Part shown: piece by piece, positions 1-8,571 of the stretch
Layout of the letters: every line of letters begins with the position of its first letter
How positions within the stretch are numbered: the first letter of the stretch is position 1
NCBI GenBank assembly: GCA_900551615.1
Contig: URWN01000011.1
Span: 1-46,577 of the forward strand
DNA from: an uncultured Clostridium sp.
Lineage (GTDB): Bacteria; Bacillota; Clostridia; TANB77; CAG-508
Direction of reading: 5' to 3'
Length of the DNA stretch: 46,577 nucleotides
Translations under genes and position numbers: made by a program
The notes under the pieces: generated by a model
Databases searched by the model: none
Seen by the model: only the letters and a program-made list of their open reading frames with translations
Told to the model about the DNA's origin: nothing

Positions 1-56
1 TATTACTATTAAGCGAAAGGAGTAAAAATCTAATTTTTTTAGGTTTTACATATATT

Positions 57-1316
57 ATGAATAATTTTATTTTTAAAATTTCTATTATTTTTTTAATTGT
101 AGTTTTTGGTTTCTCATCTTTTTCAATTTGTGATGATTATATAGAAGATGATAATCCAAATACCGAAAAAGAAATAATAGAATCTGCAACCACTCCAACA
201 GAAGAAATTAAAATTCCAAATACAAATTCTCGAGCCTGTGTTATTATAGATAGAAATACTAATGCTGTACTTTATGGTAAAAATGAAAACCAAAAAAGAA
301 AAATGGCTTCCACAACAAAAATAATGACTGCTACAATTATTATTGAAAATTGTAATTTAAATGAAACAGTTGAAATTTCAAAAAAAGCTGCTGGAACAGG
401 TGGATCAAGATTAGGCTTAAAAGCTGGTGATAAAATTACTATTAGAGATTTATTATATGGTCTTATGATGCGTTCTGGAAACGATTCTGCTGTTGCTCTT
501 GCTGAATATGCTGGCGGAAGTATTGAAGGCTTTGCAGAAAAAATGAACCAAAAAGCATCTGATTTAGGACTTAATAACACTCATTTTGAAACTCCCCATG
601 GTCTAGATTCTGATGAACATTATACAACCGCTTATGAACTTGCCCTGCTTTCCAACTATGCTCTTAATAATAAAATATTTGCTCAAATTGTTGGCACAAA
701 AGAATATACAATTACAATAAATGGCTACCCAAAACAATTATCTAATACCAATGAGTTACTTGGAAATTTGGATGGAGTATATGGAATTAAAACTGGTTTT
801 ACAAATGGTGCTAATAGATGCTTAGTAACTGCTTGTAAAAGGAATAATATGGATATTATTTGTGTTGTATTAGGTGCAGATACTAAAAATTTTAGAACAC
901 AAGATAGTGTAAAATTAATTAATTATATTTTTGATAATTTTAAACCTGTTAATATTGGAAAAATTGTTAATAATAATTTTGAAAAATGGAAAAATAACTA
1001 TTTAGATAAAATTATAATTAATAAGTCTTATTCTAAAAACTTTGATTTAAAAATTGAAAATATTACAAATAGTGTTATTCCTATTAGAAAAGATTATATT
1101 GATTTAATAAATGTTGATATAAATTGTCCTTTATACTTTGAAGCTCCTATATACAAAAATTCTAAATTAGGTTCTATTAATCTACATATTTCCGATACAA
1201 TTAATTTTGAATACCCAATTTACAATTCTTATGAAGTAAAACGTAAAAATTGGAATAATTATTTTATTGATTTTTTTAAGGATTATTCTTCTACTCTAAA
1301 TAATCTGTTTTTATAA
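57..1316 (+). CDS. dacF: D-alanyl-D-alanine carboxypeptidase (penicillin-binding protein, peptidase S11)
   Basis: Serine DD-carboxypeptidase that trims the terminal D-Ala from peptidoglycan stem peptides outside the membrane. Seen: an N-terminal hydrophobic signal segment (residues about 5-22), then the three penicillin-binding motifs in order and at family spacing: STTK (S85-K88), SGN (140-142) and KTG (245-247). The C-terminal ~130 residues fit the usual beta-rich PBP5 C-terminal domain. Length 419 aa is typical. The ATG at 57 lacks a close ribosome-binding site; AAAGGAG at 16-22 lies too far upstream and the frame stays open to the window edge, so the true start could be a non-ATG codon further left, although the signal peptide fits the ATG. 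It is the only plus-strand gene in the first 22 kb and converges on acpP. The symbol follows Bacillus dacF-type enzymes and is family-level only. Confidence 0.9.
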   Translation: MNNFIFKISIIFLIVVFGFSSFSICDDYIEDDNPNTEKEIIESATTPTEEIKIPNTNSRACVIIDRNTNAVLYGKNENQKRKMASTTKIMTATIIIENCNLNETVEISKKAAGTGGSRLGLKAGDKITIRDLLYGLMMRSGNDSAVALAEYAGGSIEGFAEKMNQKASDLGLNNTHFETPHGLDSDEHYTTAYELALLSNYALNNKIFAQIVGTKEYTITINGYPKQLSNTNELLGNLDGVYGIKTGFTNGANRCLVTACKRNNMDIICVVLGADTKNFRTQDSVKLINYIFDNFKPVNIGKIVNNNFEKWKNNYLDKIIINKSYSKNFDLKIENITNSVIPIRKDYIDLINVDINCPLYFEAPIYKNSKLGSINLHISDTINFEYPIYNSYEVKRKNWNNYFIDFFKDYSSTLNNLFL

Positions 1317-1339
1317 AATTTTAAAAGTATTTACATCAT

Positions 1340-1381
1340 AAAAATGAGAATAGATAACCACATTTATCTATCCTCATTTTT
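1340..1381. terminator. bidirectional terminator between dacF and acpP
   Basis: An 18-bp inverted repeat (arms 1340-1357 and 1364-1381, one mismatch, 6-nt loop) with A-runs on the left and T-runs on the right, so it ends in a U-tract on either strand. It sits between two convergent genes. Confidence 0.85.
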
Positions 1382-1431
1382 ATATTTATGTTTTTATTTA
1401 CTATAATAAATTTTGTATAAGTATTTATACA

Positions 1432-1671
1432 TTAAACATTTTCTTTTATATAGTCAACAACATCTCCAACTGTTACAACTTTTTCTGCATCGCTATCTGG
1501 GATTTCTATATCAAATTCTTCTTCTATAGCCATTACTAATTCAACTATATCTAAAGAATCAGCTCCTAAATCATCTATAAAAGATGCTTCCATTGTTACA
1601 GCTGTATCTGCTACACCTAATTGTTCAACAATTATAGCTTTTACTTTTTCTAAAATTTCTTCTGAACTCAT
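1432..1671 (-). CDS. acpP: acyl carrier protein
   Basis: Small acidic cytosolic carrier of fatty-acyl chains in type II fatty acid synthesis. Seen: the phosphopantetheine attachment motif GADSLD with S39, helical acidic sequence and a length of 79 aa, all typical. The open frame extends up to a TTG at 1695, but the ATG at 1671 is preferred because it starts at the conserved MSSEEI and has GGAGGTG 11 nt upstream. The gene lies about 200 bp downstream of plsX on the same strand, an order known from Firmicute fatty-acid clusters, but fabD/fabG, which often lie between them, are absent. It has its own promoter, fitting the high demand for this protein. Confidence 0.95.
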   Translation of the reverse strand: MSSEEILEKVKAIIVEQLGVADTAVTMEASFIDDLGADSLDIVELVMAIEEEFDIEIPDSDAEKVVTVGDVVDYIKENV

Positions 1672-1732
1672 AACTTCGAGTTCACCTCCTCTCAAGTTTT
1701 CCTTTTGTAAGTATATCTTTTTTTATAATACT

Positions 1733-1761
1733 TTTATATTATATGTTATTATATTTGTCAA
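1733..1761 (-). promoter_or_regulatory. sigma-A promoter of acpP
   Basis: Read on the minus strand: TTGACA (1756-1761), 17-nt spacer, TATAAA (1733-1738), about 60 nt ahead of the acpP start. Confidence 0.75.
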
Positions 1762-1872
1762 GTGTATTTGAAAATTATTTTAATTTTATACTAAACGTTC
1801 AGTTACAATAGTAATATTTTTAGAAAATTATAATATATTATCATTTTCTATTAAATAAAAGTATAGCAATCA

Positions 1873-2886
1873 TTATTTATTAAATGCCTCTATCATCTTA
1901 TCAACTGCTTTGTTTTCTACAAATTTTTCTGCTTGAATAATTGTATATTCAAACAATTTTTCATCACTACTTCCATGTGCTTTAACTACTGGTTTTTTTA
2001 CACCTAAAAATAATGCTCCACCATATCTTTTATAATCCATTGTATTTGAAAATCTGTTTATTGCTGGAAGTGATGGTACTGCCGCAATTTTAGACAATAC
2101 ATTTTTTAACAAACTTTCTTTTAATGATTTTTTTACAAATTTTCCTAATCCTTCAGTTGTTTTTAAAAATACATTACCTGTAAATCCATCTGTTACTATT
2201 GCATCAATTTTTCCTGAAAAAGCATCTCTTCCCTCTACATTTCCTACAAAATTAATATCTAGCTCTTCTGATTTTTCTTTTAATAGTCTATAACTTTCTT
2301 TTACTAATTCATTTCCCTTTGTTTCTTCTGTTCCAATATTTAGAAGTCCAATTGCTGGTTTTTCAATTCCAAATGTATTTTTTAAATATATTGATGACAT
2401 TTGTGCAAATTGTAATAAATTTATAGGTTTGCAATTTGTATTTGATCCACAGTCCATTAGTAATAATTGACTTTTATATGCTGGTAATATTCCTGCTAAT
2501 GCTGGTCTATCTATACCTTTTATTCTTCCTACTAATAATGTTGCTCCTGCAAGTAATGCTCCTGAATTTCCTGCTGATATAAATACATCACCTTCATCTT
2601 GTTTTAGCATATTAAATCCTACTACCATTGAAGAGTCTTTTTTATGCTTTATTGCAATTGTTGGTTGATCTTCCATTTCTATTGTTTCTGTTGCGTTGTG
2701 AATTTTTAGTCTGTCTGAAATTTCTTCCATTTCTTTTCCATAAAATTCTTTTATTTTACTTCTAATAACATCTTCTTTTCCTACTAATATGATTTCTGCT
2801 TTTACTTTATTTATCGCATTAATTGCTCCTTTTATATTTGCATCTGGTGCGTTATCTCCACCCATTGCATCTAATATTATTTTCAC
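1873..2886 (-). CDS. plsX: phosphate acyltransferase PlsX
   Basis: Makes acyl-phosphate from acyl-ACP and phosphate, the first step of phosphatidic acid synthesis by the PlsX/PlsY route. Seen: N-terminal DAMGGDNAP (6-14) and SAGNSGALLAG (104-114), both signatures of the family; length 337 aa is typical. The start codon is GTG at 2886 with AGGAGG 8 nt upstream. acpP, which supplies its substrate carrier, is directly downstream. A promoter and an operator-like inverted repeat lie upstream (see separate entry), so it may be controlled by a fatty-acid regulator; the regulator itself is not in the window. Confidence 0.95.
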   Translation of the reverse strand: MKIILDAMGGDNAPDANIKGAINAINKVKAEIILVGKEDVIRSKIKEFYGKEMEEISDRLKIHNATETIEMEDQPTIAIKHKKDSSMVVGFNMLKQDEGDVFISAGNSGALLAGATLLVGRIKGIDRPALAGILPAYKSQLLLMDCGSNTNCKPINLLQFAQMSSIYLKNTFGIEKPAIGLLNIGTEETKGNELVKESYRLLKEKSEELDINFVGNVEGRDAFSGKIDAIVTDGFTGNVFLKTTEGLGKFVKKSLKESLLKNVLSKIAAVPSLPAINRFSNTMDYKRYGGALFLGVKKPVVKAHGSSDEKLFEYTIIQAEKFVENKAVDKMIEAFNK

Positions 2887-2936
2887 TTTGGTTTCCTCCT
2901 AAATATTGTTTATTTCATTTTATTTGTCATGTATCT

Positions 2937-2994
2937 ATTTTATTATTCTTTTACCAAAATTACAAGTAGTTTTTTAAAAAAATTACCTAGTTGT
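2937..2994 (-). promoter_or_regulatory. plsX promoter with overlapping inverted repeat
   Basis: Minus strand: TTGTAA (2960-2965), 17-nt spacer, TAAAAT (2937-2942). An imperfect inverted repeat with arms ACAAGTAG (2962-2969) and CTAGTTGT (2987-2994) overlaps the -35 box, as a repressor operator would. It does not match the FapR consensus as I know it; the operator role is inference. Confidence 0.45.
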
Positions 2995-3040
2995 AAATTT
3001 TTTCATCGTATCTATTAAATTTCATCCGAATTTATATCAA

Positions 3041-3071
3041 TAAAAAGGTAGGAAAATTAATTCCTACCTTT
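3041..3071 (-). terminator. terminator overlapping the stop of the 141-aa gene
   Basis: 11-bp perfect stem (3044-3054 with 3061-3071), 6-nt loop, followed on the minus strand by TTTTTA. The stop codon of the upstream gene lies in the loop. Confidence 0.8.
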
Positions 3072-3482
3072 AACTGTTGCATCAATTACAATAGTATATC
3101 CATTTTCATTATTTCCATAAGCTGATGTCCCAAACCCATCAATATTTTCATAAATATCAAGAGTTTCTTTAATAATATTCGAAAATTTCACACCAGTTAC
3201 AGGTCTAATAACATGTTCACTCAAACGTCCATTCCTTATAATAAGATTTTCATTTACATCAATATATCCTTCTAGTTCAAGTCTTTCAGATGTACGAGCT
3301 ATATCCCTAATCTCGCTAACTATCAGACCATTTAATTCCTGAAAAATATAACGGAACAAACCATCTACTTCCCGTTCTTTTTCATTATAAGAATCATTTT
3401 TCTCACTAATAGGTTCAAATTCACATAATATCTTCATCATTTCTAATAATACATTTGCTGCTTTACCTTTAACATCCATCAT
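3057..3482 (-). CDS. hypothetical protein, 141 aa
   Basis: Not recognised. The start is one of two adjacent ATG codons (3482 or 3479) behind a good AGGAGG. The product is soluble, mixed-charge, with a predicted helical N-terminal half and a more beta-like C-terminal end (around YTIVIDATVKG); no signal peptide, membrane segment or catalytic motif is apparent. It stands between tuf and plsX with its own ribosome-binding site and a terminator at its stop codon, so it is probably expressed as a single gene. Codon use looks like the neighbours. I have no basis for a function. Confidence 0.7.
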   Translation of the reverse strand: MMDVKGKAANVLLEMMKILCEFEPISEKNDSYNEKEREVDGLFRYIFQELNGLIVSEIRDIARTSERLELEGYIDVNENLIIRNGRLSEHVIRPVTGVKFSNIIKETLDIYENIDGFGTSAYGNNENGYTIVIDATVKGRN

Positions 3483-3580
3483 ATTTTCCTCCTATTGTTT
3501 ACAACAAGTTATTACTTAAGATTTTATCAAGTTACAACAACAAATATAACATATATAATTAAATATTTCAATAAATTAAT

Positions 3581-3605
3581 AAAAAAAGAGCCAAAGCTCT
3601 TTTTT
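3581..3605 (-). terminator. terminator of tuf / str operon
   Basis: Stem AAAAAAGAGC / GCTCTTTTTT (3582-3591 with 3596-3605), 4-nt loop, U-tract on the minus strand, 28 nt after the tuf stop. Confidence 0.85.
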
Positions 3606-3632
3606 CTATATATTATATAATTATTCTCATAA

Positions 3633-4835
3633 TTATTCGATGATGTCAGCAACAACACCTGAACCAACTGTTCTACCACCTTCACGAATAGCGAATCTTA
3701 ATCCTTTTTCGATAGCGATAGGTGTAATTAATTCGATTGTCATGTTAACATTATCACCTGGCATAACCATTTCAACACCAGCATCTAATTCAATAACACC
3801 TGTAACGTCTGTTGTTCTAAAGTAGAATTGTGGTCTGTATCCATTAAAGAATGGAGTATGTCTTCCACCTTCATCTTTAGTTAAAACGTATACTTGTGAT
3901 GTGAATTTTGTATGTGGATGAATTGTTCCTGGTTTACATAGAACTTGACCTCTTTCGATGTCTTTTCTATCAATACCTCTAAGTAGAACACCAATGTTAT
4001 CACCAGCTTCTGCTTGGTCTAATAATTTTCTGAACATTTCAACACCTGTTACAACAGTTTTTCTTCTTTCTGTTGTTAAACCGATGATTTCAACTTCGTC
4101 TTGAAGTTTAACTTCTCCTCTTTCTACTCTACCTGTAGCAACTGTACCACGACCTGTGATTGTGAATACGTCTTCTACTGGCATTAAGAATGGTTGATCG
4201 ATTGGTCTTTCTGGTGTTGGGATGTAGCTATCAACAGCATCCATTAATTCTTTCATTGGAGCATATACAGGATCGTTAGGATCTGTAGATGTGCTTTCTA
4301 GAACTTTTAATGAAGAACCTTTTATTACTGGAATATCATCTCCTGGGAAACCATATTCTGATAATAAGTCTCTAACTTCCATTTCAACTAATTCTAATAA
4401 TTCTGGGTCATCAACCATATCACATTTATTTAAGTAAACAACGATGTATTTAACACCAACTTGTCTAGCTAGTAAGATGTGTTCTCTTGTTTGTGGCATT
4501 GGTCCATCAGCTGCAGATACAACTAATATAGCACCATCCATTTGAGCAGCACCTGTAATCATGTTTTTAACATAGTCAGCATGTCCTGGGCAGTCAACGT
4601 GAGCATAGTGTCTTTTATCTGTTTCATATTCAACGTGTGCTGTGTTGATTGTGATTCCTCTTGCTTTTTCTTCTGGAGCTCCATCGATTTGATCGTAAGC
4701 TTCGAATTTAGCTTTTCCTAATAATGATAAATATTTTGTAATAGCTGCTGTTGTTGTTGTTTTACCATGGTCAACGTGTCCGATTGTACCAATGTTAACG
4801 TGTGGTTTGTTTCTTTCAAATTTTGCTTTTGCCAT
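3633..4835 (-). CDS. tuf: elongation factor Tu
   Basis: GTPase that delivers aminoacyl-tRNA to the ribosome. Seen: G1 P-loop GHVDHGKTT (19-27), G3 DCPGH (about 82), G4 NKCD (about 137), and the C-terminal GRTVGSGVV typical of EF-Tu; length 400 aa is normal. ATG start with AAGGAGG upstream. It is last in a str-type block behind fusA, but the 266-bp gap contains a good promoter and a hairpin element, so it is probably transcribed both from the operon and on its own. A strong terminator follows. Confidence 0.98.
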   Translation of the reverse strand: MAKAKFERNKPHVNIGTIGHVDHGKTTTTAAITKYLSLLGKAKFEAYDQIDGAPEEKARGITINTAHVEYETDKRHYAHVDCPGHADYVKNMITGAAQMDGAILVVSAADGPMPQTREHILLARQVGVKYIVVYLNKCDMVDDPELLELVEMEVRDLLSEYGFPGDDIPVIKGSSLKVLESTSTDPNDPVYAPMKELMDAVDSYIPTPERPIDQPFLMPVEDVFTITGRGTVATGRVERGEVKLQDEVEIIGLTTERRKTVVTGVEMFRKLLDQAEAGDNIGVLLRGIDRKDIERGQVLCKPGTIHPHTKFTSQVYVLTKDEGGRHTPFFNGYRPQFYFRTTDVTGVIELDAGVEMVMPGDNVNMTIELITPIAIEKGLRFAIREGGRTVGSGVVADIIE

Positions 4836-4860
4836 TTTAAAATCCTCCTTATTTTAGTTA

Positions 4861-4881
4861 GCCGTTCTTTTTGAACTTGGC
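4861..4881 (-). promoter_or_regulatory. small hairpin just upstream of the tuf ribosome-binding site
   Basis: Minus strand: GCC-AA-GTTC, A-rich loop, GAAC-GGC, a 7-bp stem with a two-base bulge, ending about 15 nt before AAGGAGG. It could stabilise or tune the tuf leader; function is inferred. Confidence 0.4.
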
Positions 4882-4922
4882 CACTTTTATTTTAAAATTT
4901 AATAACGTAAATTATTTATTGC

Positions 4923-4959
4923 ACTTGCATTTTACAACATTTTTGTTAAAAATGCAAGT
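4923..4959 (-). promoter_or_regulatory. tuf promoter embedded in an inverted repeat
   Basis: Minus strand: TTGCAT (4952-4957), 17-nt spacer, TAAAAT (4929-4934). Both boxes fall in the arms of a long inverted repeat (4923-4959) with an 11-bp perfect outer stem. There is no U-tract, so it is not a standard terminator. Confidence 0.6.
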
Positions 4960-4988
4960 ACTATTTTATTTATAATTTAAATTAATAT

Positions 4989-5092
4989 AAAATTAGTATA
5001 TTGTGCATTTTAGATATTTACTGAAAGCTGAAGGTGTACGTGTGTACATCGAAGTTTTCAGTAAATAACAAAATGTGCAAGATGCTGATTTT
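4989..5092 (+). repeat. str-operon hairpin element, copy B (fusA-tuf spacer)
   Basis: A three-tier hairpin on the plus strand: outer AAAATTAG (4989-4996) with CTGATTTT (5085-5092); middle TTGTGCATTTT (5001-5011) with AAAATGTGCAA (5070-5080); a 13-bp inner stem (5017-5029 with 5053-5065); facing GA/GA steps; a 7-bp cap (5033-5039 with 5044-5050) and a 4-nt loop. All apparent non-Watson-Crick positions are G.U if plus-strand RNA is considered, but become A.C on the minus strand, the operon's strand. Copy A between rpsL and rpsG is a diverged paralogue. Function unknown. Confidence 0.7.
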
Positions 5093-5101
5093 AGATTATT
5101 T

Positions 5102-7183
5102 TTACTCAGCCTTTTTTCTAGAAGCTACAATTGCTTCAAGAACTGATTTTGGAACTTCTTCATAATGAGAAGGTTCCATAGAGTATGAACCTCTACCTTG
5201 AGTTTTAGAACGTAAGTCTGTTGCATAACCAAACATTTCTGATAATGGAATAAATGCATGTATTTCTTGCATTCCATCGTTTGCATCCATACCTTCCATT
5301 CTACCCCTTCTAGAGTTTACATCACCTATAACATCTCCCATGTATTCTTCTGGAACTGTTATTTCAACTTTCATAATTGGCTCTAATATAACTGATTTTG
5401 CTTGTTTACATCCTTCTTTGAATGCCATAGAAGCAGCTATTTTGAAGGCCATTTCTGAAGAGTCAACTTCGTGGTATGAACCATCAACTAATGAAACTTT
5501 GAAGTCTATAACTGGGTAACCAGCTAAGATACCACTTTCAGCAGCTTCTCTCATACCTTGTTCAATTGGTTTAATATATTCTTTTGGAACAGCTCCTCCG
5601 ACAATTTTGCTTTCGAATTCTATTCCTTTACCTGGCTCTAATGGTTCCATTTCAAACCAAACGTCACCATATTGTCCTTTACCACCAGATTGACGAATAA
5701 ATTTACCTTGAACTTTTACTTTATTTCTAATTGTTTCTTTGTAAGCAACTTGTGGTTTACCTACATTACATTCTACTTTGAATTCTCTTTTTAATCTATC
5801 TACGATGATATCTAGGTGTAATTCACCCATACCAGCGATAATTGTTTGACCAGTTTCTTGGTTTGTATAAGCTTTGAATGTTGGATCTTCTTCAGCAAGT
5901 TTTGCTAAAGCTATTCCCATTTTTTCTTGAGCTGCTTTGTCTTTTGGCTCAATAGCTATATCAATAACTGGTTCAGGGAATTCCATTGATTCTAGGATTA
6001 TTGGATGATCTGGATCACATAAAGTATTTCCAGTTGTTACATCTTTTAAACCTACAGCTGCAGCAATATCACCAGCATATACTTTTTCTATATCTTCTCT
6101 GTGATTTGCATGCATTTGAAGAATTCTTCCTACTCTTTCTTTTTTGTCTTTGCTTGAATTTAGAACTGTTGATCCAGATTCAAGTGTTCCAGAGTAAACT
6201 CTGAAGAAACATAATTTTCCAACAAATGGGTCAGTAGCAATTTTAAATGCTAAAGCTGCGAATGGAGCATCATCTGAAGTTTTAGCTTCTGTTTCTTCTC
6301 CGTCTAATGTTTCACCTTTGATATGTGGTATATCTAATGGTGATGGCATATAGTCAACTATTGCATCTAATAATTCTTGAACACCTTTGTTTTTATATGA
6401 AGAACCACATGTTACTGGTACTATTTTGTTTGCTAATGTTCCAGCTCTTAAACCTCTTTTGATTTCTTCTTCTGTTAGTTCTTCACCATCTAAATATTTC
6501 ATCATTAATTCTTCGTCTTGATCAGCAACAGCCTCAATCATATTAGCTCTCCATGTTTCAGCTTCTTCCTTCATATCTTCTGGAATATCTGTTTCAACAA
6601 TGTGTTCACCTAATTTATCATCTTGGATGTATGCTTTCATTTTAATAAGATCAACTATACCTTGGAAGTTGTCTTCTGCACCTACTGGTAATTGGATTGG
6701 AACTGCATTTGCTTTTAATCTTGTTTTTAATTGATCAACACAAAGCATAAAGTTAGCTCCAGTAATATCCATTTTATTTACATATACCATTCTTGGTACA
6801 CTGTATTTATCAGCTTGTCTCCAAACTGTTTCTGTTTGTGGTTGAACTCCACCTTTAGCTGCTAAAACTGTTACAGCTCCATCAAGAACTTTTAAAGATC
6901 TTTGTACTTCTACTGTAAAGTCAACGTGTCCAGGAGTATCAATAATATTGATTCTATTATTTTTCCAGAAACATGTTGTACAAGCAGATGTAATTGTAAT
7001 ACCTCTTTCTTGTTCTTGTGCCATCCAGTCCATTGTTGCAGCACCTTCGTGAACTTCACCTATTTTATGAGTTTTACCTGTATAGAATAATATTCTCTCT
7101 GTTGTTGTTGTTTTACCAGCATCAATGTGAGCCATTATTCCTATATTTCTTGTTCTCTCTAATGGATATGCTCTTCCTGCCAT
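5102..7183 (-). CDS. fusA: elongation factor G
   Basis: Ribosomal translocase GTPase. Seen: G1 AHIDAGKTT (18-26), the EF-G-specific downstream regions including GQYGDVWFE-type domain IV sequence, and the terminal region around RGSYSMEPSHYEEVP; length 693 aa is typical. ATG start with GAGGGGG upstream. It follows rpsG by 41 bp and precedes tuf, the classic rpsL-rpsG-fusA-tuf order. A structured element begins about 10 nt after its stop codon. Confidence 0.98.
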   Translation of the reverse strand: MAGRAYPLERTRNIGIMAHIDAGKTTTTERILFYTGKTHKIGEVHEGAATMDWMAQEQERGITITSACTTCFWKNNRINIIDTPGHVDFTVEVQRSLKVLDGAVTVLAAKGGVQPQTETVWRQADKYSVPRMVYVNKMDITGANFMLCVDQLKTRLKANAVPIQLPVGAEDNFQGIVDLIKMKAYIQDDKLGEHIVETDIPEDMKEEAETWRANMIEAVADQDEELMMKYLDGEELTEEEIKRGLRAGTLANKIVPVTCGSSYKNKGVQELLDAIVDYMPSPLDIPHIKGETLDGEETEAKTSDDAPFAALAFKIATDPFVGKLCFFRVYSGTLESGSTVLNSSKDKKERVGRILQMHANHREDIEKVYAGDIAAAVGLKDVTTGNTLCDPDHPIILESMEFPEPVIDIAIEPKDKAAQEKMGIALAKLAEEDPTFKAYTNQETGQTIIAGMGELHLDIIVDRLKREFKVECNVGKPQVAYKETIRNKVKVQGKFIRQSGGKGQYGDVWFEMEPLEPGKGIEFESKIVGGAVPKEYIKPIEQGMREAAESGILAGYPVIDFKVSLVDGSYHEVDSSEMAFKIAASMAFKEGCKQAKSVILEPIMKVEITVPEEYMGDVIGDVNSRRGRMEGMDANDGMQEIHAFIPLSEMFGYATDLRSKTQGRGSYSMEPSHYEEVPKSVLEAIVASRKKAE

Positions 7184-7224
7184 CTATTTTTCCCCCTCTC
7201 GTTTTTTTTATTTCAACAAAAATT

Positions 7225-7695
7225 TTACCATTTATAATGAGCAAAAGCCTTATTAGCTTCAGCCATTCTATGAGTATCTTCTTTCTTCTTAAATGCTCCA
7301 CCATTTCCTGCAACAGCATCCATAATTTCACCAGCTAATTTTTCAGCCATAGTTTTTTCATGTCTATTTCTTGCATAAGAAACTAACCATCTTAAACCTA
7401 AAGTTTGTCTTCTTTCTGGTCTGATTTCTAGTGGAACTTGGTATGTAGCTCCACCAACTCTTCTAGCTTTAACTTCTAGAACTGGCATTACGTTTTCTAA
7501 AGCTGCTTCAAAAACTTCTAAAGGATTTTTTCCTTCTTTTTCTTTTATGATATCAAATGCATCATATACTATGTTTTGAGCAACTGATTTTTTACCATCT
7601 AACATTATGTTGTTTACTAATTTTGTAACAACTTTGCTATTATATATTGGATCTGGTAAAACATCTCTTTTTGCTATATATCCTCTTCTTGGCAC
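7225..7695 (-). CDS. rpsG: 30S ribosomal protein S7
   Basis: Primary binding protein of the 16S rRNA 3' domain. Seen: N-terminal PRRGYIAKRDVLPDP and the C-terminal AHYKW; 156 aa, typical. The start codon is GTG at 7695 with AAGGAGGG 7 nt upstream. It is separated from rpsL by an unusually long 305-bp spacer holding two structured regions; such a spacer could carry S7-dependent feedback control, which is known for the str operon in other bacteria (inference here). Confidence 0.98.
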   Translation of the reverse strand: MPRRGYIAKRDVLPDPIYNSKVVTKLVNNIMLDGKKSVAQNIVYDAFDIIKEKEGKNPLEVFEAALENVMPVLEVKARRVGGATYQVPLEIRPERRQTLGLRWLVSYARNRHEKTMAEKLAGEIMDAVAGNGGAFKKKEDTHRMAEANKAFAHYKW

Positions 7696-7743
7696 TATTC
7701 TTCCCTCCTTAAAAATTTTTATTAGATATTTACAAAATATCTT

Positions 7744-7807
7744 AGGTACTCTGATAGGTTATCCTATCCGTATAGTGCATATAATATATTCCTAAATTTA
7801 AGTACCT
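7744..7807 (-). promoter_or_regulatory. possible structured leader of rpsG
   Basis: Outer pairing AGGTACT (7744-7750) with AAGTACCT (7800-7807) encloses a perfect 6-bp hairpin GATAGG-TTAT-CCTATC (7753-7768). It ends about 50 nt before the rpsG ribosome-binding site. No U-tract follows. Together with copy A (7885-7989) this accounts for most of the 305-bp spacer between rpsL and rpsG. Confidence 0.4.
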
Positions 7808-7884
7808 TAATTTAGCAAGTATTAAACGCACTAATTTTCAATTTCATGTTACTAATTATCCTTTAAATATATTTAAAATGGAAT

Positions 7885-7989
7885 AAATTAGTTATATTGT
7901 GCATTTTTAATGTTTGTTACAGGCTGAGGCTATACGTTTGCATGCCGAAGTCTGGAGCAAATGTTAAAAATGTGCAAGATAGCTGATTT
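7885..7989 (+). repeat. str-operon hairpin element, copy A (rpsL-rpsG spacer)
   Basis: Same architecture as copy B: outer AAATTAG (7885-7891) with CTGATTT (7983-7989); middle TTGTGCATTTTT (7897-7908) with AAAAATGTGCAA (7966-7977); inner stem 7913-7925 with 7949-7961; facing GA/GA steps. Compared with copy B, three inner pairs change on both sides and keep pairing (A-T to G-C, A-T to C-G, A-T to G-C), which supports a selected structure rather than chance. One inner position is mismatched here. G.U pairs again favour the plus strand. Confidence 0.7.
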
Positions 7990-8000
7990 AGTTCATTTTT

Positions 8001-8414
8001 CTATTTTTTAGGACGTTTAGCACCATACTTAGAACGAGCTTGCATTCTATCTTTAACACCTGCTGTATCTAATGTTCCTCTGATGATATGGTATCTAACA
8101 CCTGGAAGGTCTTTTACCCTACCACCTCTGATTAATACAACACTGTGTTCTTGTAAGTTATGTCCTATACCTGGGATATAAGATGTAACTTCGTAACCAT
8201 TAGAAAGTCTTACTCTGGCTACTTTTCTTAAAGCAGAGTTTGGCTTTTTAGGTGTAACTGTTTTAACTACTGTACATACACCTCTTTTTTGTGGAGCTCT
8301 ATTGTTTGTTAATTTTTTGTTTTTTGAGTTCCATCCATGTTGAAGAGCTGGTGCAGTTGATTTTGTTACTCCTGTTTGTCTTCCTTTTCTTACTAATTGA
8401 TTAATTGTTGGCAC
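8001..8414 (-). CDS. rpsL: 30S ribosomal protein S12
   Basis: Decoding-centre ribosomal protein. Seen: TPKKPNSALRK with K56, the position where streptomycin-resistance substitutions occur, unaltered; PGIGHNLQEHS (81-91); C-terminal KRPKK. 137 aa, normal for Firmicutes. Start is GTG at 8414 behind AGGAGGTG. It is the first gene of the str block, with a strong promoter about 130 nt upstream and a long leader that contains a TGAAATAT/ATATTTCA pairing, a possible control structure. Confidence 0.98.
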   Translation of the reverse strand: MPTINQLVRKGRQTGVTKSTAPALQHGWNSKNKKLTNNRAPQKRGVCTVVKTVTPKKPNSALRKVARVRLSNGYEVTSYIPGIGHNLQEHSVVLIRGGRVKDLPGVRYHIIRGTLDTAGVKDRMQARSKYGAKRPKK

Positions 8415-8541
8415 TTAAATTTCACCTCCTGTTTTTATTTTTACATTTTTCAGTGTAATATTTTTGAAATATTTGCACTTTTAAAATGTATTTAATTACT
8501 ACGGCTTTGCATATTTCACGCAATTTACTATAGCATGTTAT

Positions 8542-8570
8542 ATTTTATCATTTTTATAGCTATAAGTCAA
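8542..8570 (-). promoter_or_regulatory. sigma-A promoter of the str operon
   Basis: Minus strand: TTGACT (8565-8570), 17-nt spacer, TAAAAT (8542-8547). It lies directly after the terminator of the upstream gene and leaves a leader of about 120 nt before rpsL. Confidence 0.8.
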
Positions 8571-8571
8571 G

